Of a stretch of DNA of 64,000 nucleotides, positions 1-13,300 are shown one piece after another; position 1 is the first letter of the stretch; every line of letters starts with the position of its first letter. Location of the stretch: assembly GCA_002118135.1 (NCBI GenBank), contig BDIU01000032.1, positions 186,001 to 250,000 of the forward strand, read 5' to 3'. Origin of the DNA: Trebouxia sp. TZW2008. Taxonomy: Eukaryota; Chlorophyta; Trebouxiophyceae; Trebouxiales; Trebouxiaceae. The notes under the pieces are model-generated. The model did no database searches. It saw nothing but the letters and a program-made list of their open reading frames with translations, and was not told the origin of the DNA. The position numbers were made by a program, and so were the translations under genes.

Positions 1-3000
1 CTGTTCATGTACTCGCTCTTCTCCATGTTCACCATTCACTTGCTGAATGCGTTGTACTGTGAGTACAAAGCCCGTAAGGTGAGTGGGCAAACTAGGCAAC
101 ATTGCGTACGATGCTTTGCATAATCATGACTTGTTTGCATGTCCATTCCAAATTGTTTATTTGGAAATTGTACATTTCTCAAAGACAGCAGCATATGACA
201 TCTGAGTGTTTTGCTTGCAGACCTGCATTTTATATCATTGCTACAACCCTTGCTAGATTGTGGCAGACCTGATTGCTAATTTTGCTTTTGCAACATGAGT
301 AAAACCAGTTTCATAAGCTCAACGGCCAATAGCAATGTTAGCATGGCTTGTTGTGAAAGCCAGATGGCTTTAGGCATACATTACACCAAGACGCTTCCGG
401 AGACACGGCTCCTGCTTTGGCGCGAAATTGCTGCACCAGTTTCAGTCGCTCTGCCGTCTCTATGCTGATGCATAACTGTGACATGCAGATCAAGGCAGGC
501 CAGTGGGAGGGTGGTCACAGCAAAAATGCGACGCAGTACTACAATGTTGTCGGCTACTTGACTCACAAATGGATCGGTGCCTTTGTGATGTTCATCACCA
601 TCATCTCCCTCTGCTCAACTGGCATTGCTCAGATTGTGGCCATCAGCACTGGATTGTATTACTTGGATACCAGCATTAGCAAGAGGTGGGTGTGCTGCTG
701 CATTCATGTACCATGTTTGACATCAGTATGGACAGCCTAACCCCTAGTCTACAGGATGCTTTACAGGGGATTTCAGCACATATGTGATGGCTTCCTAGAC
801 AAAGCTGATGGTGTCAAATTTGTACTTCTTTTCTTTTGTAGCTGGGCATCATTCATCAATGTCAATTCAAGCTACGTATTACTAGTTGTGTACTATTTGC
901 AGCCCAGTCTGTGCAGCATTGGAGCATTGACAGCAGTTGCTAGTACACCATTGACAACACTTGCTAGTACAGCAAACATTCTGTCCTGTGACCAATCACA
1001 ATGTTCTTGCAGGACATGGTCGTTGATCTTTGGAGCAGTGCTGACATGCACCATGACCTTCATCCCCACCTTCCGCCACTTCAGGATCTACAATATTATC
1101 TCCCTCACCGGCACAGCCTACACTGCTATCTACCTCATTGTTACAGCATGTAAGTCTTTGCTGCTCATCTTTGCAGCAAAAGTGATCACAGTTTTCCAGT
1201 CTGCTTGAACAATTATGCATTCATGTGGGGGCTTCCCTTCAGTAGCTCACGCATTTGTCAACATAGCTGACCGACTCTGGCATGTGACAGGAAGGCATTC
1301 ACTCCTAGCATTGTGACATGCATGGCACACAAAGGGACACATACAGGTTTACATGTAGGGACTGTGCTCATTTGTTCTCTTGCACACGTTCTGACTTGTC
1401 TGGCTGTGTTGTGCAGGCCAAGTTGGGCTGAAGCCTGGCAGTGGGCATGTGGGCCCCACCAGCATGGAGAGCCTCTTCCTGGGAGCAAATGTGTTCATGA
1501 ACGCCTTTGGAGGACACACTCTCTCATTGTAAGCTGCTATTCAATGCTCCCATCTTGCACAATTGGGCGGCAGCATAACCTGTGGTGCTTCACCCTTAGT
1601 TCTTATCTAGTCCCTGTCATGCGTGGCAGACAGCAATATAATGGTACAGCTTGATGCAAACATGTCATGGTGCCTGTCTCTAGTCAGAGTCAATTTGTGG
1701 ATCACATTGAGGTCATTGCTACTGTGATTCACCCAGCATCCATTCCACACTCAACCAATCACAGTCATGTTGTGGATTATAATGAGCAATTGATGCTGTG
1801 TATCACCCCAGCAGTCTTTCCACACTCAATGTCTGTTGTTCCAGCAATGTTCCGGGACTCAAGGCTTGTGTTTTGGGTTGCAGTGAGGTCATTGATGCAA
1901 TGTACCACCCCAGCAAGTATGACCAGGTGTACCCCTTCAGCTACCTCTACACCTACTTTGTCACAGTGCCTCACTCTATCCTCATCCAGCTTGCCTCACC
2001 CACCAAGAACAAGACCTTTGGTGAGTCTTGCCTTTGGCACTGCGCTGTTTGTGTGGCACTGAAGCATTTCACGCAAAGTCTCTTGGGCTTGAAGCCAAGA
2101 ATAACCTGAAGCCAAGAATTGCTGTTGCTGTTGCTGTTGGAAGTTGTTGCCAGTCAAACTTGTGCTATGCTGGCCGTGTGCTGCCTGCATTTTGAGTTGC
2201 TTGGCTGATGTACAGCTTGCTGCAATAATTCTGCTGGTTGTAAAGCCTTTGTACATTCTGCTTGTGGTAATCTGGCCTACAAGCTTGGCAAGCATCGTGC
2301 AGCATTGTCGTCAACATTACTGCTCACCAGTCTGCTGCTCTGCATCATACAATCGCTACAGTGCCATCTCTGTGCATGTTGAAGGCTCGTCTACAAGTGT
2401 TTTGACCATTTTGTTCCTTATGCCGCAGGCAATGTGTACGGTGTTGTTCCTGTGAATGCTGGAAGGGATGTCTCCATCATCCTCATGGTCATTCACCAGT
2501 TTGTGGCATACGCCCTGTATGTGACACCAGTCTTCTTCATGTGGGAGAAGCTGGTCAGAACCCATCACTCCAGCTACTGGATCAGATTGCCCTCCCGTAT
2601 TCCTGTCTGTGAGTGCCCCTCTACAAATGCCCCTCTGTCTTCAAATGTCCTATTGCTTGTGGTGACCCAATTGTCTCATAGTGCTTTTAGACTACAGGCA
2701 TTTGTACATGGGCGTGCAATGCTTGCTTAGCTGTTGCTTGCTCAATGTGCTTGTCACTGGCATCCCCCTGTTCTGTAGCAGCCTCATGTACTGGTCTTGT
2801 TTGCATTTGTGGTGTTGTAACTGTCATGAGCAAGCAAGCAGGCACTAGATGAGGTGACGTTGTGAAGCACATGTCACCGCCATGCTGAATTGCACTTTGC
2901 TGTACATGCCAGTTGGAAAAACAAATTCTGCACTGACAGTGTATGTGTGTGTCTGCAGCTTTGTTCATCTGGTTCATTGCTCTATTGCTTCCTTTCTACA

Positions 3001-3615
3001 ACACCATCAATGCCATCATGGGCTCCTTTGGCAACAGTTTCACAGCCTTCGTGTTCCCGAGTGGAGCATACTTGTGGACTTACCGCACAGCAGAGGCCAG
3101 GAGGAATGCACCCAAGCAGCCATTGTAAGTCGATCACTGCGTGTGTAGTCATGTATGTGTCTGTAGCTTTGAGCAGCGGACCATCAACCAGAGATTTGGT
3201 GTCAGCATGCATCAGCAATGTACGTCTTACGATGCATCCATTTTGCATCAAATGACACAGTACAGTTTTAGCAATGCACGTCTTGCCATCTTTTTGATGC
3301 CAACAAGAAATTCTGCATCGCTTGCTTGAGCTGCTTCCACTCACACAGGCTCCAGTTGCGATGCCTGATGGTACAGACTACCCTTTGTAGTACTCAGAGC
3401 CTGAGATCTGTTGTTGCTTGTGCAGTTTGCCAGGAGGCTGGACAACACAGATGCTGCTGTGCTCCTTCCTGTTTGTTTGGTTCTTCATCTTTGGTGTTGG
3501 GTTTGGCATGTGGGCGTCCATTCTCAACTTGGTCCAGAATGTGAGCACCTACAGCGTGTTTGCTGAGTGCTACCAATGTGCTGGCATTGTGAAGAGCAAT
3601 GCAGTCAATGGCTAA
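1..3615 (+). CDS. AUX1/LAX-family auxin influx carrier-like permease (5' truncated)
   Basis: Amino acid/auxin permease family membrane protein, a proton-coupled importer related to plant AUX1/LAX; the substrate here is inferred, not shown. The gene starts before the window. Exons by splice site and phase: 1-78, 489-685, 1013-1149, 1417-1528, 1884-2020, 2429-2608, 2959-3124 and 3426-3615, with stop TAA at 3613-3615. All joins keep frame and the ends are GT-AG. Hallmarks in order: a hydrophobic segment ending CEYKARK; QYYNVVGYLTHKWIGAF; a helix then LYYLDTSISKR; IPTFRHFRIYNIISLTG, which aligns with the conserved PSFHNYRVW block of AUX1; GANVFMNAFGGHTLS, matching the AUX1 GATNILYTFGGHA block; and four C-terminal helices including FGNSFTAFVFPSGAYLW. 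The last residues (YSVFAECYQC onward) form a short cytosolic or lumenal tail. Intron 4 carries fossil copies of the start of exon 5. A general amino acid transporter is the alternative, but the FGGH block and domain order favour AUX1/LAX. Confidence 0.87.
1690..1860 (+). repeat. Decayed copies of exon 5 edge of the AUX1-like gene
   Basis: Two stretches, starting at about 1709 and 1783, resemble the first 40 bases of the true exon at 1884. Each has a GAGGTCATTG- or GAGCAATTG-like start followed by a run encoding a degraded VIxAxYHPS. They sit in intron 4 with about 75-100 bp spacing and look like tandem duplications of the intron/exon border. Neither has a usable matching donor. Confidence 0.5.
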
Positions 3616-4356
3616 GCAGGAGCGCTTGGCACCCCAAGATAGCACAGCTGCCTTCGATTCATTTGGATAAAATACGATGCAGCCTCTTGTACTGAGTGGA
3701 GCCTTATCAAGTCCTCTGCTTGAAAGGCACGCTTCCACAGACTGTATAGCACACTGGTCTGGTTCCTTGTCTGCAGTTTAGACTAGCCATTTGATTCATG
3801 GAGTTCTGGCGACGCCATTCTCTGTCGCTTGGTATGACGTCCAGTGCTGTTTAGCACTGTATTGAGCCCTCATGGGATGATTTACAGATTGGCCACGTAC
3901 TAAAGGATTTGGCACTAAAGGATTTGGCAGCGTTGCCTAGAACCATCAGTTTGGCAAGGGTTGCCCTGTTTGATTCTTATTTTGACTTGCTCATGCCAAT
4001 GGACATGCAGCAAGTTCATGCCCATGCTAAATACTCATCACCTCTCGCATTTTCGTTCATTTCGTTGATTAGTATAATATAGGCTCAGAAACGTCTTTGC
4101 AATTGTCTGACTATACAAGGCTTGGTCTGAATTTCAAGGCAACCTGCTTGTAATTACAATGGCAAGCGCTTACTCTGCTATGCATTCTACACCAAATGCA
4201 ACGATTGCTACACATTCTTCAGTATGCCTCAGCGAAGTTGCTTGCTAGCCTGCAAGCACTTACTCTGCAATACATTCTACACCAAGTGCAAAGTTTGCTA
4301 GACAATCTGCAATATGCTACAGCAAAGTGCTTGCTAACCTGCACCAACTTGCTACT
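3616..4356. other. Intergenic, with one 90-bp tandem duplication
   Basis: This lies between two convergent genes (the AUX1-like gene on + and the BRCT-BAH gene on -). It contains an imperfect direct duplication of 90 bp, 4162-4251 and 4252-4341, each copy beginning gcaagc.cttactctgc. I see no coding pattern; it should hold both 3' UTRs. Confidence 0.6.
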
Positions 4357-7300
4357 CTAGCTGTGTGTAGCGCGCAGTGTATTGCTTTCATAGTCATACA
4401 TGAAAGGGCACTGGTAGCAATGCTGACCGACAGCATCTGAGTTGTCATAGATAACGGTGCACTTGCACATGATGGCCAGCAGTGTAAACTTGTCCTCCAG
4501 GTCTGTTGAGCTAAAGAGGGTATTCTTGCCAAACGGATAATTCATGCGGGTCTCCTGCAACAGTGCAAACAAGGATAAATCTGACACATCGCTCACACTG
4601 CACTGCATTACCACCACTGCATGGTAGGACATTTGCAATAGCTTAGTGATGCAGAAGTTGTTGTTATCCTTGTTAAGTGTGCACCGAGCTAGCCCTCAAG
4701 TCCAGAGATGAGCAGAGCAGCACGTGCAAAGCACAAGTGCATGATCAGGACCAATAAAACACAAGCAGACCTGGCTGTTGACTGCCTGCAAGAAGCAAAT
4801 GCAGTATGTGTGCAGAGCAGCTGCCCAACTGCTTATAATTTCAGAGACAAGCCTCAAAATGACAATCTTTGCCTTTTAGAAAAGGCCCAGCATGCTGATA
4901 CAGTAGCCTTTGGATTGGGCGATGGACCAGGCAGGAACCATACCTCAGGGCGATAGAAGCGCTGGCCGCAGGCAAGCAGGCGCTGGCGATTGAGGATGGG
5001 CTCTGACCACAGCGCCTTCAGCTGCACAATGCGAGTGCAATCCTCACCAGGAGCGGGGCTCAACTCCACACAGTCACCGGCATGCACATCCACCCCTCCC
5101 TGCATCCAGCCATCATACCTCAGTGCATATCATGTGCCTGCAATGTGATGCTCTATACAAGCTGGGTGCAGAGAGAGGACAAAGGCGACACACACCTAGC
5201 AGCTTTGCTAGAGTGAGAAGGCAATCGTTATCACTGTTATTGCAAGGAAGTAGCACAAGATGGAGCATTGTTGCATGGCAGCACCCACGTTCTGGGTGGC
5301 CTCATGACATGCGCAGACTCTGTTACAGCATGTGCAGACTGGATACAACTCTTGCAGTTCTGGTGTTGCACGTGTGTAGCGATACCTGTCTCACCACACA
5401 AGAACAGGAAGGATCGCAGGACAGCATCATGGGCTCTTACAAACCCTCTTGCACGCCGTGCAACAGTACTGCGTGCTTGTGCACCCAGCCTTGTAGACGG
5501 AGACTATGCCGTACATTGCCTGAATCTGATGGATACGTAGTCATTGTCAGCACATGGCACAAGCAATCAGCCTTGTTGGCTGGCGAAAGCAAGAATTTGA
5601 CTTCTCCCTTAGCAGTGGCTCACCCTGGAGAACGCAGTGTAGAAGGTATGATGCTGCGAGAATCTGATCCCCATTTGGGACGGAGGATCAACAGGTTGAC
5701 CAATCCATTGTACCTCCCCACTCAACAACTGCCCTGACCCCTCAGCCTGCCCTGCCCCTGCAACCTGCCCTGCCCCTGCCAACTGCCCTGCTGCCGCAGC
5801 CTGACCTGTCAATGGCCCTGCCCCTGCAGCTTGTGCTTGCTGTCGCTGGCCTACGGCCCCAAGCATCTGCTGTGGTGTCTGTTGCATAGCTCCTGCAGCT
5901 CGCATGCTCGACTGCTGTGTGCCAGATGTCTGCCTTATGCTGCCAGATGTCGCATGCTGCTGCTGGTCTACAGCCACAAGCATCTGTTGTGGCCGTTGCT
6001 GATTGTGCTGAAGTTGCTGCACTACCCCTGCTACTCCCATTGCACTACCCAGCACCGCATGCTGCTGCAGATGTTGCTGAGCTGCAGTCATCAGCATCTG
6101 TTGCTGCTGCTGCTGCTGCTGTTGATGGTGTGGCTGTTGCTGATGGTGCAGCTGCTGCCGTGTATGTTTGCCGAGCCTTGGCTCAGAAGGTCCTGGTGTA
6201 TGCCTGTGCTGCCCGCTGTCTCCTGAGTCAGCGGAGCTAGCGTCATCATGCACATCAGCAGAGCACATCAACATGCCTTCGTTCATGTCCACACTGTCAG
6301 CTACTACAACACCCTCGCTGTCAGCAGTTGCTGGCTCACGATGAAACTGTGACTTGCGCCTGGTGTGTCCGGGCCTAATATTCTGCTTGCTGCTGTTCTT
6401 AGTGACCCTGCCTTGATTGTTTGCCTGACGTTTTTGTTGCGCAACCATGTCTGAGACCTGGCTCACTTCTTCTTCACCTTGAACAGTACTTTCAAGTATG
6501 ATTATGTCATCTCTCTTGCGCTTCCCACCTCTTGTGGTGCTTCTGCCACCCCTTGGCGTGACTCCATGTGCAGGGTTTGCAGCCAGGCTTTCAGAACCCA
6601 CAGCTTTGCCATGTGGTGCTGACTCAGGAACTGAGCCTGCATGCCTAGTCTTTGCCCTTGCTTGTGCAGTAGTAGCCTGCTTGGGCGCTGCTGTTGTGGC
6701 AACGGCGTGATTTTGGGGTGCAGAGGGGTGGGAGTTGGGACTTCTGGGCTTGGTGGGGCTCAGCCTAGACAGCGGAGGTAAGGTGCCGGTCGTAAAGCCT
6801 TCGATGGCCCACATCTTGTCCTGAACTGGGACTCTCAGGCGCCTTGCTAGCCTTTGTACCTGTGTGCGCATTGACAAGGCCAGTGCAACATCTGCTGAAG
6901 CTGCCTCACCGTGCATTTGCAACTGAACACACACTGGGCAGCACTTTATATTGTTGCGGGTACGACATGCAATGCTTCTGACAGTACTCCCAAATGAGCA
7001 TCTACTTGAGGTGCCGATCTTGCAAACGTCAGACTCGTTGCTGTATTGAAGGTGTATGAACAGGCTGCTTGAGTGACGTACAAGGACCTCCTCAAAGACT
7101 CTGACTAGCCAGCTTGCAAGCTTCAGCACAACAATGAGCTGCAGGCAATGCTTAGTGAAGCATTGTTCATTCATGTCATCCATTTTAAATGAAGGCTAGA
7201 CACTTTCAGCAGGCCCAGGTAGGTATGCACTGGAGCAATCAACTTTCTCCAACCAGTATGATCCTGTGCTATCTTAAACCATTTGTACTGAGCATGCAAG

Positions 7301-10300
7301 TTCCAATTGAACAGTCAGCGCACCTGCTGATGCGCATCAGAGTTGTGCTTCTCTGTGAACTCTGACACAATGCATTCACATGAATCTTGCAAGGCACAGT
7401 GCCAGCCGCCTGGTGATGGCACCTCTCTCGCTCCTTGCACCAATGTGCCCCCTGCAGCAATGTGTACAACAAGTTCATGACGTGCTTCAATGCTGAGCAT
7501 AACAGAAGACAAGGAGGCGCGCCCATGCGACTTTCAAACGATGAAGGCGACAATACACTGGCATGGTACATCATAAGTTTGCCAAGGAGTAGCGCTAGCA
7601 CTAGCACTAATATTTGCACTAGCAATGCAACCACCATCATCAATGTTGGTCATGATGATGATCAAGCGCATGAAGTGAATGACATCCTGGCAGTATGGAC
7701 ACTAAAAACATCCAGACGTCACCTGCATGCTGCACTAGCCTGCCAAAGCTGTGCAGCCAGGCTGCAGAGCCTGCCAGGTGGACCCTCATTCCCTGAAAGG
7801 CCTGGTGCCCACAACTGCCTTCTGCCCCAGTGGGTAGCAGCTTATGTGCAGCGTCGCAGGCTGTCAACCAGGCCTCAGTGACCGTGGGGATGCCCTTGAT
7901 GTAAGCGTACATGACCTTCAGGGTGCGTGTAGGCTGCCCCACAAACAGAGCCAGGACTGGGTGAGTAGCGTTGCCTGGCAGAGACAATCTCCTTGACCCC
8001 TGTGTACAACAATGCACATACTTGCAGCATGATCTGAATTCATGGCAGTAATGCTGCATTGCCATACAGTGATGACCTATGTGACCCCTGCTGACCACAG
8101 CTCAGGATGGGCATCAACCTGCGGGCAGCATGGTCAGGCGGGATGACCTGCTTGACTCCTGCATACAGAGACACACATGTGTACCACCATCTTGTGCATT
8201 GGCAATGATGACCATGCTCCGCACACACGAGCAGGATTGGACAAGTGACATTGGCAGGCAGTGATGACCCTTGCTCGTACACATGAACGGATATGGCACC
8301 ATTGTATGCCATGGCAGCCATACGTCATTGCCAAGTGATGACCCTCTTGATGATGATGACTACTTACACCCTGGTCAGATACATATGTATGCAATGTCAT
8401 GGTGATACTGTCAACCAACACTGTCACTTGACGCTGTCACTGGACAGTCCGTGCACATTGCAGCAGTACTCTTGCATTTGGACTTGTTGCCAACATACGG
8501 ATCATGACCATCATCATCATTAAATGTCAAAATGCACACACTCAAGGCTTGAGCTGCTGATGAATGCTGCCTTCAGAGCACCTTCCATCCTTGAGGGCAT
8601 GCCATCATCTGGGAGCCACTTAGTGCACAAGCACAATGCAATGATGACTAAGGAAGAAGCCTGTACAACCATTCAATGCAGTCAGCTCATGTTGTAGGTT
8701 GTGAGCAGCACAGTCAAGAGCAGCTATGCTATACACACCTCAGGCTTTGGAATGTCGTCAAGCACATGGCCACCAAGCTTTATGACTGTTGAGCGCATGC
8801 GCTGTTTATGCCTCTCATCTTCAAAAGCAGTCAGCATGAAGGAGTGGCCAGCAAAAGGCAAAGCTCCCCCTGCACCGATCATGCTGCTTCGCCTATTCCT
8901 CTGAGGAGCCCTGCCCTGCTGCTGCCCTGCAGGTGATGCCACAGCAGGGCTGTTGGGTGCAGCCCTACTGCTCACTATGGCAGGGCTGTTATCTGCAGCC
9001 CTGCGAGTCCTTGCAGCAGGGCTGTTGGGTGCAGCTCTACCACTCATCACGGCAGGGCTGTTGCGCTGAGCCCTATCACTCATGACAGCAGGGCTGTTGG
9101 GTGCACCTATGCCATTTCCAGGAGAGTCATCAGTTGCAGTACTTTGTCTGAGCCTATGCCGTGCTGTGCCTTGGGCCGTAGTATCTGCATCAGTGCCTGA
9201 AGCCATGGCAGGCGACTGTAGGCCTGGATCCCCTTGCGGTGCCGCGCCTACTGTCTCAATCCTCAGTTTTGCTGCTGTTGTTGACCTGTGCCTTGAACTT
9301 GAACACCGCTTTGCACGCTGCGCTTGGCCAGCATTAGCAGCACTTGAATTTGCGGGCTGCGCAGCGACAGTGCCAACTGCAGCTGGTTGCAGTGCAGGAC
9401 TGGCAAGCTGCCTGTCATATGACTGTTGCTCTGAAGAGCGCCGTGTCCTGTGCCTGCCCCCGGTCTGAGGCACAGCAGCGGCAGGTGAAAGTGGTGAGGG
9501 TGCCCTTTGTTCAGGGGGCTCTGCACAGGGCGCTGGCTTTCTTGACTGTGGCTGAACAGCATGCGCTGCAGCACTGACAGAGGCTTCAGCATCAGGCACT
9601 TTTGCAGCCTGCAAGGCAGTGATGGAACCCCATCAGTGCTGTTGTAACCCAGCTTGCATAGGTTGTTTTACAGGAGTCATCATGACGCCATCTCATAGCA
9701 AAAGGCCTCATGCTCTTCATCAGCATAAATTGTTTCACAAGACTTTGCACCACTGCATCGCAACCAGGCATCAGCAGCAGCAGCAGCAGCAGCGCAGCAA
9801 ATCCCAAAAAAACCCCATCATCACAAACGAGAAGCAGCAGCAGCATCAGCAGCAGGCCAGCTGACCTGAACTGCTGTCTGTCGCTCAGTCTTGCATTTCT
9901 TGCAGCCCTTTGCACTCCAGCGGCACTTTGAGCAGCCCAAGGCGGGTATGTGGCAGCTTGGTGCTGCCATTGTGCCCAGATGTGCAGCTTCATCAGCTAA
10001 AATGCTCTTGCCGGCACCAGTTGCATTTGGCTCAGCATCATTTGCTGCCTCCTGCAGACAGCAGGTTTGCTCGCGCAACGCTTGCATGGTGATACATCCA
10101 GAATGCAGACTGGCTGGATTGGTGCCATCATCTGCTTGCAAATGGCTTCCATGCCTTGCTCTTTTGGGTACAGCTCGGTGAAAATATGTGCACATACAGC
10201 AATATGTATACATCTGTATATGCATGCGCTCGTAGATATCCAGGTGTGAAGACCTACACATGCACACATCTGTACCAGTGGATCAACTTATTATGGGTAC

Positions 10301-13300
10301 CACATGCATACCTTCTGTGCTTGCTGCTGAACAAGACTGCTCCTTTTCCTCTTCACGCCTGGCTGAGGCAAGGGCTGAACATCATCTGCAAGATTCCCGT
10401 CACCTGGGCTTTGGAAGGCTTCATCATCGCTGCTGTCTGCTCCTGCTGCAGCCTGCTCAGCGTCTGCCTCTGGAGCTGCTGGGCTGCACTCCAGCATGTC
10501 TGAATCCAGCTGACTATGACCAACCATGTCTTCATGCCTGCAAAGCCGAAATTGCAAGTTTGGCACATGATGCACCAAAATATTGCATTGTATAAATTAG
10601 TTGAAAATATGCCCACCCACACCGGCATGTTCAAAAAGAGCTCCTAATGGGAAAGGACAGTTGATGAAGTTTGTTGTATTGCTGTGATCCAGACTGCCAT
10701 GTACTTGAATGAATGCTTCAACAGGGCTTGAGGCAATATTTGGGGAGGTTGATGCTTTCTGGCATGCATATCAAAACAACGATCATCCCAACAAAGCTTA
10801 AGCCCACCTGGGGGAGGCTTCTTAGCATGCATTTGAGCAAATGATTGCTGCGACAGGGCTTGAGCCTACCTGGGAGGAGGTTGACGCTTTCTGGCAGGCC
10901 TGTCCAGTGCTATGCTGCTGCTATTCCTGCTCCTCTTCCTCTCTGTCAAAGCAGCATGCCTGTCAGCTTGCCCTGACTTTGAAAGCTGCTTAGTCCCTGC
11001 TGGGGCTGATGCCCTTGCCAAAGGCTGCTTCTTGAAGTGTGGGCTTGCTGCAGCGGCTTGCTTATTGAGAGCTACCTGAAAAGTATGAAAAAGCAAGCTA
11101 TAAATTGTGCAAAGTGCTAGCTGAGGACAGGAAAGCAAATTGCACAACTGGAAAATTGGGGACAGACTTGTCCTGACCAGAGGGCGACACCTTTCTTTGC
11201 ATTGCCATAAGCAGCCTGTACTGCTGCAATGCTCCAACTATGGTGAGCTGTTGAACACAACGCTCTTTGTGTTGCCAGACATTTCATCAGCTAAAATTTT
11301 CAGCCGGCGGGCAGGGCTGAACTTGATAATGAGCATCTACAGCAGTGCGTCATACACTGATGCAAGCAGTTGCTTACAGCAGACAGCAATACCTTTGCGG
11401 AAGCTTTGAGCTGCCACTTGCGCCTGGACCCTTGAGGTGGGCTGGCTGGAGTCTTGGCAACAGCTCTGTGCACCTCTGATGGCTGAGCATCACCAGACTG
11501 CAAACGACCCTTAGCTGCTGCGGGGTGACAGCTGGCATCCTGCTGTGCATGCTGTGCCTGCTTTGCATGCTGTGGGGGTGCATGGGCAGCAGCCGCCTTG
11601 GCAGCAGGCCTGGGCAGGCGCTGAGCGCTGAGCTCAGCCAAATCAGCCTCATCATCAGCTGGAGGCGACAGGCTCTCAGGAAAACTGCATCCCAACATGA
11701 GCCTATTGATACGTTGCCAAAATGAGGTTGTGAACAACGATGCATATAATTTGACCGACACGAGAGCACAAGGGAGTGTGGAGGCCATTGAGCACGCCAT
11801 GCTTTGACTGCAGCACAAAGGAAAAAATCAGCTGGTACATACATGAGCTGACCTAGGGGTCACCATCGCATAATTTACTGTATGCTTGGCATGAGTTTTG
11901 CTGTTTTGCCTGCGCAATGTCTCTGCAATGTGATTCAGACAATCAGATACTAGATAGCTACATTCTAAACTCTCAACAGCATCTAAGCCCATGCTTCCAC
12001 TGCAGAACAAGGTCAAAGCCCATGCTTGCACTGCAATGCATCTCCATCCAACCCGAGCACCACTTCAGGGCTGGGCCTCTGCACACCTGTAAGGATTATG
12101 CGCTTGTGCCTCCTGCAGCCGGTCTCTGATAAAGTCCGCTGCTGCATTCCTGACAGTAAGCACTGCAGGCCTTGGACCAGTCAGCCTGCCATTTGCATTG
12201 GCTACAGCCTTGTTGGGCGCCTCAAGACTAGGCTGTGCTCCAGGGTCTGCAGGGGAGGCGACACTGCCCAGTGGCAATTGCTCCAGGGTGCAAACATCAG
12301 GAACCCCAGGCCTTGCATCAGCCAAAGTGCTGTCTACATTGGCTACAGCCTTACTGGGGGCTGCAACACAAAACTGTGCTCCAGCGTCTGCAGGTGAGGC
12401 AGCACTGCCCATTGGCAACTGCTCCAGGGTGCAAACGTCTGGAACCCCCAAAATTGGGAGCTGCTGCAGCGTATGTGCACTAGTTGTGGCTGCTGTTTTG
12501 TTCCCTGCCTTTGCTTGCTCTGGTGATGGCATACTGTTGCCAGCAGTTCGCTCTGGAGGGTGCGGCCTGAGAGCATGACACAGACCATGTCTTTGACAAG
12601 ACACTTGCACAGTCCTGTTGACTCCAGGGTCCAGACTGCTGTCTGGTAAGCAAGAGGCGCCAACTCAAGAGTGGAAAGCCCTGAGTTGCCTAGTCAGCAG
12701 CATCTGAGCCATGCGCAATGCTGACAGTGAGACATGTGTCCGCTGCGCTGCTGAGGCTGGGAAGTCGCTGCATAGGCAAGCAGGTCACTGCTTGCACAGC
12801 ATGTATGCAATCAGAGGTACATGAGGCCACACCCGCTTTGGCTTGCAGCACAGTACAAGAGTCATCAGTGGGCATGCACTTTTGTAGGAAATGAGTCCAA
12901 GGTGATGTTGTGTACAGCCCACTGGCAGCAAGCAGCAGGCAGGTGGGCGATCTGTGTCAATTGGACATCAGGACGCAGGGTGGTGTGAGGCAGGACCTGT
13001 GTGCAGAGGGGGGTGTGGTGCGGGCGGGGTGGGTCTGATAGCGGGGGGCAGGCAGGCCGGCCCTGTAGCGCCCCCCTGGCGGGCCCATCCGTGGAGCAGC
13101 CTTTGCTACACGCTTGGACCGCTTCTTGCCTGCCCTGCAGAATCCACAGCCATCTTGTCATTTAGTCATAGCTTTGATGCCAGCCTGTTGATACAGTCAT
13201 CAGGCAGATGGGAAGAATGAGCATGATGCAGCTTTCTCAAGCGCTTGTCTGGGTAACAATAAGCTGCCTCTGGGCATTGTCTGACATTGCCACAGCGTGG

